Positions 51,675-64,000 of a stretch of DNA of 64,000 nucleotides are shown here, piece after piece. The DNA comes from Beta vulgaris subsp. vulgaris (Eukaryota; Streptophyta; Magnoliopsida; Caryophyllales; Amaranthaceae): the NCBI RefSeq assembly GCF_026745355.1, contig NC_079203.1:5739352-5803351 (forward strand). Direction: 5' to 3'. The notes under the pieces were generated by a model. That model ran no database searches and was not told where the DNA came from. It worked only from the letters and a program-made list of their open reading frames with translations. Position 1 is the stretch's first letter. Each line of letters starts with the position of its first letter. A program made the translations under genes and the position numbers.

Positions 51675-51865
51675 GTGGGACCCACAATGAAAGAATTCAT
51701 GGCTGTGAGAGGCTCATCAAAAAATGAAATACAATTGGTCCAGGTGTCAAAAGTGGGACCTACAATTGCAAGAGGCAAATCATATTTGTGGTCTGTGTTT
51801 ATAGGTGGGACCCAAATGTTGAAATCAAATCATATTTGTGGTGCGCGTTTTATAAAGGTGGGACC
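51675..51865 (-). promoter_or_regulatory. Four class-I TCP sites upstream of the LNK-like gene
   Basis: GTGGGACC occurs at 51675-51682, 51753-51760, 51805-51812 and 51858-51865. The first extends to the palindromic GTGGGACCCAC. This is the GTGGGNCC / GGNCCCAC class-I TCP site, the kind bound by CHE (TCP21) in the Arabidopsis CCA1 promoter. The last two lie in a 52-bp tandem duplication (CAAATCATATTTGTGG...). They are about 130-320 bp upstream of the estimated start. Confidence 0.7.
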
Positions 51866-51893
51866 CAATATCAAATACTTGGCTGTTTATTGA

Positions 51894-52824
51894 AGCTCTT
51901 ATGGTACAGTCATATTTAGATATGCTTGCTTTGCTTTTTTTTTTTTTTTTTGGGGGTGTGTTTTGCCTTTTTTGTCCTTAAAGTGAGGTTGTACTTTATG
52001 GGAGAAAATGGAATAAAAGTTAGGTTGACCTTAAATGACTAATTTGTAGATTATACAAGTTTGACATGTATGTGAAAAGAGAAATTTTGAAATTGAAGGT
52101 TTTTTTTTTTGGTATAAGGTAAGATAATAGACTTTGTTGTCGGGAAAAAAAATTACGAAAAATAATGTTTTAGAATGAAAAGTCTAATGTGATGGATTCA
52201 AGGATAGCTCTTAGCTTAATGATTATCCTTAATATACATTATAGAAACATGTTTGAAAAGGAATAAAATAGTCGCGATTTACAAACGAGTCTACTACCAT
52301 ATGATTTGCTTCAAAAAAAATTGTATTGAATGTAGCATCAAGCATGAACTAACGAATCACAAAATATTACAGTTTGTAACAAGGGTTGCAATTTCCCACG
52401 GGAATGGAGACATGAAGTTGGGAAGTTTTCTAAATAACGTTGATGTCCATAATACTATCGACATTAATCTTCATGGTGTTCATCCCAAACTTTTGAGCTA
52501 AAAAAAAGATCATAGTGAAAAGCAGTGACTTACGCAAATAAATAGAGACTTGCTCAGAAAATATGTCTTTTTTGCTAGAAAAAACTAAACATATATAGTC
52601 AAAGTTCTCCTTCCAACTTTTACTTCAATATTCTAAATGTATAATACTCTACTCACATATTTTACGTTGACCATATATTTGTACTGATATGTAAAACAAA
52701 TGTTTATATATAAGATACTTTTAGATTTACTATAATGCATATATTTAATGTATCAAACTTTTCATAATATTTACTAATAGATAATTAGATATATAAATAA
52801 TTAAACTTGTAAAAAAACTAATAT
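51894..52824. other. AT-rich spacer
   Basis: This holds a poly-T run (51933-51949) and no recognisable gene. An 82-residue ORF at 52253-52501 has no recognisable product. Confidence 0.35.
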
Positions 52825-53284
52825 GAACCCGGTGCACACTAATTAGTGTGCACCCGATCCATATCACGTGAGTTTAGGATAGTGTATATTGATATGATAT
52901 AGTGTATGTTAAAATGATATAGTGTATGTTAAAATGATATAGTATATGTTAAAATGATATAGTATACCTATGAATAATATAGTATATCTATTTTGGTATA
53001 GCGTATCTATTTTTGATATAGTGTATCTATTTTTGATATAGTGTATGTTTCTGTAATGCGTTTAAGTAAATATTTTCCTATAGGATATAGTGTACCTAGT
53101 TATGATATAGTGTACGTAGTTATGATATAGTGTATCTATTTTTGATATAATGTACCTATGTATCATATAGTGTTTCTATTTTTGATATAGTGTATCTATT
53201 TTTGATATAGTGTATAAGTGAGTAATTCTTAACCGGTCACGTGCCTGGGCCTGGTCCACACTACTTTTAGTGTAAACCGGGTCC
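52825..53284. mobile_element. TIR element with a GATATAGTGTATCTATTTTT array
   Basis: The left end GAACCCGGTGCACACTAA and the complement of the right end (GGACCCGGTTTACACTAA) match. Each end is itself nearly palindromic; the left one, 52831-52854, is a perfect 24-bp palindrome. The interior (about 52880-53215) has roughly fifteen GATATAGT copies with a 20-base period. There is no coding capacity and no clear TSD. Confidence 0.7.
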
Positions 53285-55008
53285 ATGCAAGACAGTTTGT
53301 ACTAAGGGATATTTGATTAAAATGTTGCAATGAATTTTAAGACAAATATAACAACATTTCACAAAAGAACATTAACTTTTATTTACTGGTAGAAAATTAT
53401 AGTCAAAGTGATTATTGTAAATAGTAAACCGTCACATTATTGTGATTGTTTTAGGACGAATAAATTATATTATTATTTTTAAAAATTATTTATTACTCCT
53501 TTGCAAGCCTCCACCAGCCACCAAGTATTACCACGTATTTCTTCTTAATTGCCACATACTCATCTACTTTCTTCTCTCAACTTTTGTATTTTTCCCAAAA
53601 ATGGTTTGCAAAAATTGATATAAAATAGAAAGAGTACTAATTTGGGACTTTTCAAAGGAGTGACAATAAATTTTCAAATTTACTATCAATCCACTACTCA
53701 TGAAAAATACAATATTCATACCAACCAATGAACTATCTACTAATATTATATCATCATATCTAGAGGTGTGCATGGGTCGGGTCAGCACGCGTGCCGGACG
53801 GATCCATCACGATTTGGGTCCGGCACGAGCCCGCTCGAAGCCCAGCTCGACCTGTTGTCCGCTACGCGGGCTGCGGGCCTGTCACAGTCAAGAAATTTTA
53901 TTTTAGGTCTGCATCGGTACGAGCCCACGTGGGCCGAACGCTCATTTCCTTTTTTTCGCCTATAACTGTCAAAAAAACAACATAAAACACGGACCAAGCC
54001 TGCGGGCCAGGGCCGAGCCGTGGACATAATCTGAAAATTTTAAGCCCAACCCGTCTCGCCATTTCCTCAATTAATATATAATTTTCGATGTATAATAAGT
54101 TATCGTAAATCCGATCCCATTAAATTTTATGCTACGACGACAACCGTTCCAACTAGAGATCATGCTATGCGTCATGAACACACGTTGCACATCAAATACG
54201 GACATCTTAAGGTAGGACACAGAGTTGCAGTAAGGTGGCTTCAGAATACGTGACATCTGTACCAATACCTCGGAAGAATAAACAAGACTGCAGTCTGCAG
54301 TTGCTTTGTTGATCAGCAACCAACGCCTTCCTAGAGGGGCGGGAAATGCGCCAACACTGATTACGAGCTACTGCTGTTTCTTTATTCTATTTTTCAAAAG
54401 CTGAATTATGAATGAATGAATGAATACTAAATTAGGTAGTCATACTACAAAACACGAGTGAAGTATTATCAGTTGTGCTATCTTCAGAAAATAGCATTAG
54501 TCTTACACTCAAATAGAATTACTTTAGGCACCAGGTCCCCCATAATTTGCCTATATACGGATGAAATTTTATCCTAAAATCAATTGGCAATAAGAGGACT
54601 ATAAGAATAACTTAATAAGTGATTGTTTTTCTCATTTTCTTAAATATAGGACAACTCATGAGGATTTTTCACGTGATTTACGACATATATCCATAGAGAT
54701 ATATTGTTTACATGTAATAATATGAAGATAGATAATAAACAAAATGAAACCAAGAGCATCTTAACTCTTCATAGTAAAAATCACAGTATCAATCAAACTT
54801 GGTAACCGCAAATTCTAATTATGAGAAAAGTATATTGTAAAATACGCAACTGGATATACATTAAACATGGGGAACTTCTGCATGGGGCATTAAACAAACA
54901 GCATCACTAAGATAATGGATTCCCAAACATAACAGAATAGTTTTGTGATCCTATCAACATGCAGATCCAGTATCAACTACTGCACTTCAGCTCGCCGTCA
55001 CCCATGAG
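53285..55008. other. CFAP20 3' flank and spacer, with a GC-rich element fragment
   Basis: At about 53763-54060 a GC-rich stretch (AGGTGTGCATGGGTCGGG... to ...AAGCCCAACCCGTC) resembles a common class of plant repeats that start GTGCATGGGCCGGG. Its right end is worn. ORFs there run in several frames and are not genes. The rest is AT-rich DNA; the CFAP20 3' UTR lies near 54900-55008. Confidence 0.4.
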
Positions 55009-58000
55009 TTATTGTTTCTGCAAATTTATACAAATATTTAGTTCATGACCTGGGTTTATAAGGGTAGGCAGCTAAGGCCGGATTGTTAAATCAATTTACC
55101 TGCATCGGGAGATACAACTTAAACTCTGGAGGCAGTTCTTCCTCTGAATAAAGTCGGTCCGAGAAATAGATCCGTCTCAGACGACAGTTAGCATGGACTT
55201 GAACTCGTAATGTTTCTACATAGTTGGTTCCATATGCTCGTTTGGTAAAATCAGCAAGATTTAACTGAATTTGATTCCATCCTTCATCCAACTTTAGAGG
55301 CATGGTGCATATGTATGGCTTCACTCGAGTCACAGCCTGCATGAGAAATACGTAGTCAATAGTTAGCTCTTTGGGACTAGACAGGTAATGAGATGTCAGT
55401 CAAAAAAGAATATACAATCAATATGTTGCAAAAGCCTTCAATATGATCAGAGGTAACAACAGTTTATGACAAGCAAGAGGTAGCTGCACTATCTTCGGGT
55501 AGCTAAAATATATAGTTTCAGTATTGAATAGATAAATTCTCTAATGCTGCCAGCAGATAGGTGCTGTAGAGAGCTTCAATGGGAGCTTCTCTTGAGATGA
55601 TGTTATCATAAAAAAGAAGGGATGTTCACACCCTGCTCATCAGCATTTTCCCAATGCCTCGGAAAAGGCTCCCACAAAGAGGGTGCAGTAACTGAGGGTC
55701 AGCCTTTAGTAGCCTTGCTTCAATAATAACAAAGGGGATACACCAGCACAACATATAAAAGGAATTAAAAAAAGGAACACAACGGTCTTATCCGAAAGAA
55801 TTATCTTGTTTACAGAATGCCTGCTTCTAGAGAACCTTTGGCCTTGATACGGTAAAGTACAGAACTTGATTTCAATATCATCACAATCTTAAATATGAAT
55901 GGGTGAAAATCATTCAGTCTGGAATTGCATGCTTATCACAAATTTATACTGGCATCCTATTTGTAATATAATGAAACCCCCCTATAGAAAGAAAAAAAAG
56001 TATCATAATGAAGCCATGTCCTGATAACCTCACAACAGGGGAAATGGTTGATCTTCTGCACTATCAAACTGAAATTTTCAAACTACATCACTTGTTAAGC
56101 AAAACACAGCGAGAAATATTGGTTTTCAGCAAGAGGAACAATTACGACGAAAAGCCTTATTAGAACAAAATTAAAAAGTAGAAGACAACAAAAATAATTT
56201 GTTAGACTTACAGACTTGATAATTTGAAGCACGAAACCGACGCCTCACGTTCTTATCATCCAGGATCTGAATCTCAAAGGTGAAGTATTTCTTTAGATTC
56301 TTCACAATGATGACCAAGAATGGCAGTTTTATACCAAGTGTTGCAGCTGGATCTGCAGGACATGTAATATAGGTTGATTGTACGTTTGATCCCACAATCT
56401 CAAGGACATTGGACTGGATATCATCATCCATTGGACGCTTGATATGGCCATTGGAAACTGCAAATAGTCACATTCCAAATCTGTCACAAACTTTATTCTG
56501 GTGGAATGGTGTCATAATTAAGCATCACTATCTCTATCTGATAAATCTGTTCAGACTTGAATACTTAAAAAAAAGGTCACTTCTATATGGAAAAGAGTAA
56601 AAAATTCAAGAACAAGACAATACTAGATACGGCAAGCAGAAAACCATTTGACAGCCCAAACATAAAATGCAATCCAAAATTTATTCGTTGATATATCAAG
56701 CATCATGTAGCTGCAAAACAACAACAATATCAGAGGCTTAATCCCCTCAAAATGAAATCATCTGCATCAAGATCTTATCTCCAGTGGTTGTTTACATGGA
56801 TTATGTGCAGTGTGCCTCCATTCTCTTCTATCAAGTGCCACAAAATCCTGCAAACTAAATTTCTTCATTTCACTTCTAAGTTCTGTCCTAAAGTCACTAT
56901 TCTGGATTCCTTTGATTTTTATACTTCACATTTCACCACAGGGCCTTGTTCAATACGTCTCTTCTTTTAGCTATCTTATAGACTTCTCTTTCACTCTCCT
57001 CTAATCTAATTTTTTTGTATGCCTCCTAGTATACCTTTGACTTTACTTGTGGAATAGCTTCTTTTGCCTTCATCTTAGTGTCCTTATAATTTGCAAATTG
57101 TCTTCATTTCTACAATTTCCTAGGGCCAAGTAGCATTCTCTTTCTTCTTGACGGCTACTTTTACATCCTCATTCCACCATGTTGTGTCCCTATACATGGG
57201 TATTTTTCCCTTCGATCGTCCTAGGACCTCTTTGGTTACTCTTGGAAAAACAGTTCTTTATCTTTACCCAAGTTGAGGCGGGGTCCTTCTCTAAGGTCCA
57301 ATAGGCTTCTTTAACCACTTTGTTAGTAGAAACCTTAACATTACCTTCTTTTAGACTTCACCATCTTATTCTTGGCTCACCTAGACTTTCGTTTCATCTT
57401 AGACTTGCCTTGATACAAACATGTAGCACTAGAAGTTTATGTTGAGTAGCTAGACTTTCCCGCGAGATAAACTTACAGTCAACACATATATGTCTATTCG
57501 TGTGCTTTGCTAAAAGAAAATATTTTGTGTTGCATATGCTCCACTCCTGAATGTGTTGGCAAAAAACTCATGTTATGCCTAGCCAAACATATTACGCATG
57601 CAAAAGGATCTTACCCGTAAAGTTGAAATTCATAGTGCTAGTTCTATCTCTCTCCTTCTACACCTCAATTACTAACTTTGAAGATCTTATCCCTCTAGTC
57701 CTTCCACCTTAAGATAGGCTTTTTTTTAAGGAAAAGAATTAATCATGGAGAAACTACAAAGTACAAACAAATATTAATATGAGGCACAACGAAAGACAAG
57801 CACATGGAAAACAAATGCCAAGACTACCAACGCATTACATTGTATCCAAGCCAAGATATCATACGATGCAAAGAAAAAGCATATTTTTAAGAGGCTTTAC
57901 CAAAGATGAGATAGTCAAAACCCCCCAAAGAGGAGAAAGAATACAAAGTAAACAAAGAAAAAAAAAATCATGAATTTATCTTCACATTTAAACATATATT

Positions 58001-60831
58001 TAAGCAAATTCCAACCCTCACAAGTGTCTATTCACACCTGATGCACACGGGGAAAACAATCAATTAAGTTTATACTCATGCTCAGCATTCTTCATCATTT
58101 TACATTTTCGTTTACATATCAGTTTTATTGCAACTGCCACGATGAAACCCCAATTTCAGCGTTTTTAGCACTGCATTTATATTATAAAGAACAGGCATAA
58201 ATGTCCACGAGTTTACTGGAAGGGCAGCCCAAAGCACACAGTGCAATACAACAAAACAAGTGCAAATACACAAAGTTAACTTTTCTCCTTTTTCCCCTTA
58301 TTAGAGTAGAATAATATGGGAAAAAATAATGGCAACTTATAACAAGACAAATGTCTTTGAAAGATAATAGCAAGTTGTCATACTATCAATTAGCATACTG
58401 GTTTTTTGCCATTTAGGATTTTTGCTAGGTTAGTGATTCGTCTATTTTATAGTGTTTTTAGCCTAATTCCCTTGGCATTGAGTAATGTTTTGAACTCGTA
58501 TTTGTGTAATTTGATATGGTTGGACTCCGTTCCTTTGTGTTATGCATTTCATGTTTTAATCTAGCCACGAAAGAGAAGTCCAACATTCATCCATGACCCA
58601 TAGCAGATCCGGAAAGTCCTACAAGAGGCCTAGAGGAAGAATTTATGTAGAAAGCTGAAGAAAAGTGCTCACTCGGTGGATCGAGCAAGATGTGCTGAGA
58701 AGTCTGTAGAAATATGCTTGCGTGCCCAACCCACGACCTTACTCGGTTTACAAGAAAAATCATCATTGCCCCATCAGGCGGTCTAGCCTAGTTGACCGGG
58801 CGGGTTCTCAGGATACTTATTTTAAGTTTTTTTTCGTAGTTTTTTTCTAGCTTTTTATGCGCATTTGACTTTGAAGATTATAGAAGTTCGTTGATTTTGT
58901 TTCCGTTGTTCTTCGATTATTTGATATTATTTCTTATTTAGTTTAATCTCATGAATTCCTTTACTTTAATTGTGAATATTATGCTCTTTATTATTATGAG
59001 TCAGTAGTCTTTTTTAAGGTTAAGTGAGAAAAGCCATGTTTATACCTCTTTAATTATGGTTTTTAGTAATTCCTACTGATTTATTATTATTGTTTGATTC
59101 ATGTAATTACGTATTATTACAATTGGTAGATCTGATTATGTTAGCGACCGTACTGCATATGTTGATCTAAAATTGTTAACACACGGCCATAGGATTAACA
59201 AAAGATTGTAATTATTTATCCTTTAATCCAAGTATTGTTGAATTGTATTGGATTGATTGAATTGGTATAAGCATGGTGGACGGAACGAATGCACCAGGTT
59301 TTAATTATTTGATTTACTAACGTTTTTTATTTAGTTTATTTTAGTATTAGTTATCTTTCATTGATCAATATTTTTATTGAAATAGTTACTTAATTGAACA
59401 TTAGTCTATAGAAATCCTATTTGCTAAGTGTGTGTTAACAACAGACACTATGCACTTGCGATATTACTTTTTGAACTTATTAGTTAGATGCTAGATGTTA
59501 AAATGCATGACAACTGCGTCAACAAGTCATCCACGGTCATTCCTCTAAAAATAGATACCTCCGTAGGTTTAACTTGAGCTTTTATCTACAGGTTATGTTT
59601 GAAGTAATATGATTATCATCTTGACTATACAACTTACAAAATCCAATTCAGAAAAGGAAGCTCGGTGATGCTGCTTCTAGTGTGCAGATTGGTTTGTGAT
59701 GATGTTTCTAAGGATGTGACGACAAATCCAGGCAATAATCTACTCATCTAATGACTGCAGAAATTACTTGCAACAATATGAAGATTCCTACTTCTAAGTT
59801 CTGCCATAGGATGTGATTGCCAAGCTTGGGGCAACAGCAGGTCATGGGAATATTTTGGGGTGTGGCATACGTGAATACATGAGAGACTAGTTCAGGTCAA
59901 AGTAGTTGATATGACATTAGACCAAAAACAAACTCAATTACTACTTTACTAGATTTGGCCTCTAATCCATTAGAAAAAATGTAGATCAATAAAAGTAGAG
60001 AAATAGCATAATCCCTCTACTCTCATCACTTTCTCGCCAATATTCATTTGTCGGCATCTTTGTTTTGGAAGTTCTCCTAAGCGAGGGGAAAGTCCAGATG
60101 CCATAGAAATATGCATCTGAAAAGATCACCACAGCGACCGACAACAACCGAACATGATGCACGCACCTTCACCTCCAGCAAGGCACAGGCACTCCATAAG
60201 ATACTCTCTAATAAATATGAGGAAAATACTCACTTTTACAAGATGTAAAACACCCCAATAACCATCTTCAGTGAAGTTAAAACATCAATCTGAAGCAACC
60301 TCTTAGCTTCACTTTACAGTTTACACTAGACTAAACCGTACAAATGTAATTCTGTTTCCCAAACAGTAAAAAGCAAGTCCATATCTTTCACATATCACAA
60401 CACCCCACACAACCATAACTTTGATTCTTTCACTGGTAGCCGCAAATAACGTGTAAATATTGTATTGAAAACAAAAGCATCTTATTTTTTTCACAGTCCT
60501 GTAGTTTTCCAACAATTACCATTAACAACAAGATATATATAGTCATCAAATATAAAATAAAACAAGCTAGTTCTCCTTATTCTGAACATATACTTCAAAT
60601 TTTAAGTCACAGACATCAACTCAACTATTCAAAAGCATGAATTTTTACCTTCTTTATCCCATATTTGCAGAGGCTTGCTCCTGTATGACAAAGCAATAAA
60701 AATCATAATTACCCTATAACAAAAATAAAAATAAAAAAGTACAGAAAAAAAGCTATATTAATGGAAACAAAAACATACCCAAGACTGTATAAAATGGACA
60801 GAAACCCTGATTGGAAAGTATTCTTAAACAT
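55009..60831 (-). CDS. CFAP20: Cilia- and flagella-associated protein 20 (BUG22), five coding exons
   Basis: CFAP20 (DUF667 family) stabilises ciliary microtubules in organisms with cilia; in flowering plants the role is unknown. Exons on the minus strand: 60831-60779, 60680-60649, 56457-56216, 55336-55100 and 55017-55009 (TAA). All junctions are GT-AG and in phase, giving 190 residues, the usual family length. The start is [20 protein letters not shown], followed by [95 protein letters not shown] and [20 protein letters not shown]. The last two residues (KQ) come from a nine-base coding exon piece. A 5'-UTR intron (60842-61399) precedes the ATG-bearing exon, which starts at 60841. Coding intron 2 (4.2 kb) holds LINE and LTR remnants. 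Confidence 0.95.
56940..57700 (-). mobile_element. Degenerate LINE fragment in CFAP20 intron 2
   Basis: The minus strand carries broken frames typical of the linker between the endonuclease and reverse transcriptase of plant LINEs, for example [20 protein letters not shown], then WWNEDVK and IAKRRD. Several stops and frameshifts are present. No ends or TSD were resolved. Confidence 0.7.
58394..59400. mobile_element. LTR retrotransposon fragment in CFAP20 intron 2
   Basis: The stretch 59128-59200 (GATCTGATTATGTTAGCGACC, GTACTGCATATGTTGATC) matches the solo LTR at 8366-8430, and the preceding part has the same base-composition pattern. Ends are not resolved and there are no coding frames. Confidence 0.5.
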
Positions 60832-61399
60832 TGCTTAGCTCCTTCAAAAAAAAAAAAAAAGGCTGCATTATGGGCAGAAAAAAATTGTTTAAGCCAATAA
60901 GTACCCAAAAATATTGATTATTAAAGATGGGTTTTGTATTTTAATTGATTACAATCACATGAACAAGTGACATGAAAACAGTGGCGTATCCAAGATTTCA
61001 CCCACATGGATTCGGAATTAACGAGACATTAAACCAAAAAAAAAAAAAAAAAAAAAGACCAATTTAAATTGCTTAAAAATAAAATACATCAAATCAATTC
61101 AAGTTCGGAATTACAACCGATAAATACGAGAATAATTTCTTAAATTACAAAAAAAAAAAAATCTAAAACATCATTCTAAAAATTCAAAGTTCTCTTCAAT
61201 AACCAATAACAACACCCAAAATCCAAATTAAACTTGAATAACAATAACAAATTCACCCAACAAAGTTGAAACTTGAGAGTCTGAATTAATCTCATGGCAA
61301 TGAGGCAATCAATAATTTCAATTCATTCAAGCATTCCATTAATTTAATTTGTAAATAACCATCTACCCGAGCAAAGAAATTTACAAATTAGTCAATTAC

Positions 61400-61590
61400 C
61401 TAAGCAAATTCGAGTAGAAGACAGAAGAGGAGAAATGAGTAATGCTTCGTTTGCGACTGTGAACTGTCGAACTGTCAGAATTCGAGCAATGCTTACCGCC
61501 GTCGGAGACTCGGAGTGCGAGAGGAGAGGGGCAAGTGGCCACGTGTGCGGTATGCACTCAGGCGAGACGACGAGTTCTAAACCCTAGGTT
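61400..61590 (-). promoter_or_regulatory. CFAP20 5'-UTR exon and promoter with G-box and telo-box
   Basis: The 5'-UTR exon ends CTTAG|GTAATTG at 61400. Upstream lie a perfect G-box, CACGTG (61540-61545), and a telo-box, AAACCCTA (61579-61586). These are common in promoters of plant housekeeping and growth genes. The transcription start was not located precisely; it should be near 61480-61520. Confidence 0.55.
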
Positions 61591-61669
61591 TTGTGAAGGA
61601 GCCAAGGAAACAAAATAGGAGCTTTTTTCTTCTCCCAAATCTGTAAAATTACCACTTGAGACTTATTTG

Positions 61670-62275
61670 GTTGACATTCAATTACTTAGGAATTGCAAGT
61701 TCCTAAGAAGCGTAAATATAAGAAGATGTTTGTTCTTTGTTTAACTAGAGCATAGGAAGTGGAACTTCCTAGGAAGTTCTACTTCCCACACAATGGGGGA
61801 AGTTGCTTACCTAGTTTCCTAGATAGAGAAAGGCTTGGTAACCAACTGTTTGAGTCCAAAAAAGACTCAAACACTCAAAAAGTTACACAATGGTACCATT
61901 ATAACCTGGTATTGGTATCGCAATGTTATCAGGATTGGTACCAAGCAACCTTACTTTGGTATCAAAATTTTCGGACAATGGTACCAATCTAACTGCATTG
62001 GTACCAAACAACACGCGCGTGAAATTTCCAAGGCTTACAATGACCAAATTATCCTCGTTTGAGTCCCCTAAGAGACTCAAACGGTTGGTTGCCAAGACAA
62101 GCTCCCCCTGGATAAGTGCCACTTCTCATGGGAATTCCATCTTCCCATAGGCCATAGCCTACCAAACAATTTTGCTTACTTCCTAAGAAGTGAAATATCA
62201 TGGAAAGTGAAATATCATGGAAAGTGAAATTTCATGGGAAGATCAACTTCCCAAGTGCAACCAAACGATACCATA
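61670..62275. mobile_element. Small TIR element with GGAAGT words, containing a nested one
   Basis: The outer stretch has TTTGGTTGACATTCAATTAC near 61668 and a partly complementary GTGCAACCAAACGATACC near 62255, with many GGAAGT/ACTTCC words. GGAAAGTGAAATATCAT is repeated three times at 62198-62238. The outer ends are uncertain. Confidence 0.4.
61838..62096. mobile_element. Nested MITE-like element with 36-bp inverted ends
   Basis: The left end GGTAACCAACTGTTTGAGTC...GACTCAAAC (61838-61873) is inverted at 62059-62096 (GTTTGAGTC...GACTCAAACGGTTGGTTGCC). The middle repeats TTGGTACCA words. Each end contains its own GTTTGAGTC/GACTCAAAC hairpin. ORFs of about 75 residues here are artefacts. Confidence 0.65.
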
Positions 62276-62320
62276 GAGGCGCACGGTTCCATCTATGATA
62301 AACACCCCCTCCACAATTTA

Positions 62321-63171
<851 letters not shown>

Positions 63172-63218
63172 TTATGATTCGGTAAAACTAGTTGTTACTT
63201 TGTTATTTTAGACTTTTA

Positions 63219-63846
63219 GGGCTTGTTCTCTTCGGCATAAAATAGCTAAACTGAACTGAACTGAATTTATTGGAGCTGAACTGAACTCAACTTATTGGAG
63301 CTAAGTTGGGCTGAACTGAACTGAACTGAATTAAATTAAATTAAATTGAATGTAAATATTTAAACAATAATAATATGAATATTAAATAATAATTATAATG
63401 ATAAGTAATAATAATGAATAATAATAATAATAGTATTTTGGATATTTTTAAATGATAGTTTTAAATAAATAATATTAATAATCATAAATTAATAATAATA
63501 CTAATAATTAATGATAATAATGATAATTAATAATAATTATTTTATATTATTATTTGTATTAATATAGTAATACTTGATGGTGATATATAATAACAATAAT
63601 ATCTAAGTAGTAAATTAATATTACTATTTTAATAATTAGATTTAATAATATTATAATATTTAGTAATAAAAAATAATGATTGGGTTTAGATTGTGAAAAT
63701 TACATCATAAATCGTTTTGACGCGATTTGATTGGTTTATGGGCTAAAAAAACGTGGGTTTATTTGTGCTTTGACCTAAACCATGTTCCTCTTAATAATAA
63801 TAGTAATAAGAATGAGTAAAGCTATAATAAACAAAATAATATATAG

Positions 63847-63877
<31 letters not shown>

Positions 63878-64000
63878 AGTAGTAATAGTAATAAATAATA
63901 ATAATAAGAGTAATTAGTAAAATAAATTATACCAACATAATAATAATATTTAACAAAATGGTTATAAAAGAATGGAGTTGAACTGAACTGATTGGAGCTG
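63219..64000 (-). mobile_element. PIF/Harbinger MITE, third copy, cut by the window edge
   Basis: It starts GGGCTTGTTCTCTTCGGCAT with TTA at 63216-63218 and follows the same order of internal blocks as the copy 47 bp to its left. Its far end lies beyond the window. Confidence 0.88.

Noticed and set aside
53791..54027. GC-rich ORFs on both strands
   Set aside because: Several frames are open because of base composition in a repeat fragment; no domain is recognised.
60980..61000. CAGTGGCGTATCC as the left end of a hAT element
   Set aside because: No matching right end or 8-bp repeat was found downstream; it may be a single worn end.

Overview
This is plant nuclear DNA. It shows GT-AG introns of 0.1 to 4 kb, five conserved plant genes (plastid haem/chlorophyll synthesis, chromatin, clock, hydrotropism and CFAP20 families), and dense DNA transposons with intact target-site duplications (TSDs). 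A dicot is most likely. The order cannot be fixed from the sequence; Caryophyllales is only an impression from the style of the transposons. About 7% of the window is coding sequence of intact genes, and most of the rest is introns and mobile DNA.

Layout. 1-3285: the 3' part of HEMC (porphobilinogen deaminase), + strand, first exon off the left edge. 3.3-10.9 kb: a transposon cluster. It holds a TIR element (4587-6535) carrying a 5'-truncated LINE, a Mutator-like element (6704-8935, 9-bp TSD) whose captured coding fragment is split by a solo LTR (7338-8717, 5-bp TSD), a Tourist-like MITE and a Stowaway MITE. 10.9-11.7 kb: a MIZU-KUSSEI1-like gene, - strand. 12.8-27.4 kb: ARP7, - strand, seven exons and large introns, one holding a hAT element. 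27.6-29.7 kb: three MITEs.

29.9-43.3 kb: a 13.3-kb Mutator-like element that has lost its left end. It carries a broken FAR1-type transposase gene (+) and a broken Ulp1-type (C48) cysteine protease gene (-). Both are threaded with hundreds of short units built on CAGTTA/CAGTTG, placed in nearly every intron and gap. The element lies between two 0.78-kb direct copies of a PIF/Harbinger MITE end plus its flank. This arrangement suggests an unequal exchange between an empty and an occupied allele.

45.6-51.5 kb: a clock-related LNK3/LNK4-like gene, - strand. It has a long 5'-UTR intron containing tandem repeats, and four class-I TCP sites (GTGGGACC) upstream. 55.0-61.5 kb: CFAP20 (BUG22), - strand, with degenerate LINE and LTR remnants in its second coding intron and a G-box and telo-box in its promoter. 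61.7-64.0 kb: a nested small element and two more PIF/Harbinger MITEs.

The host genes are not an operon-like set; each has its own promoter. The most unusual system here is the CAGTTR-array Mutator family. The two members in the window share terminal sequence and array motif; one is a protease-carrying element and one a small element with a captured fragment.
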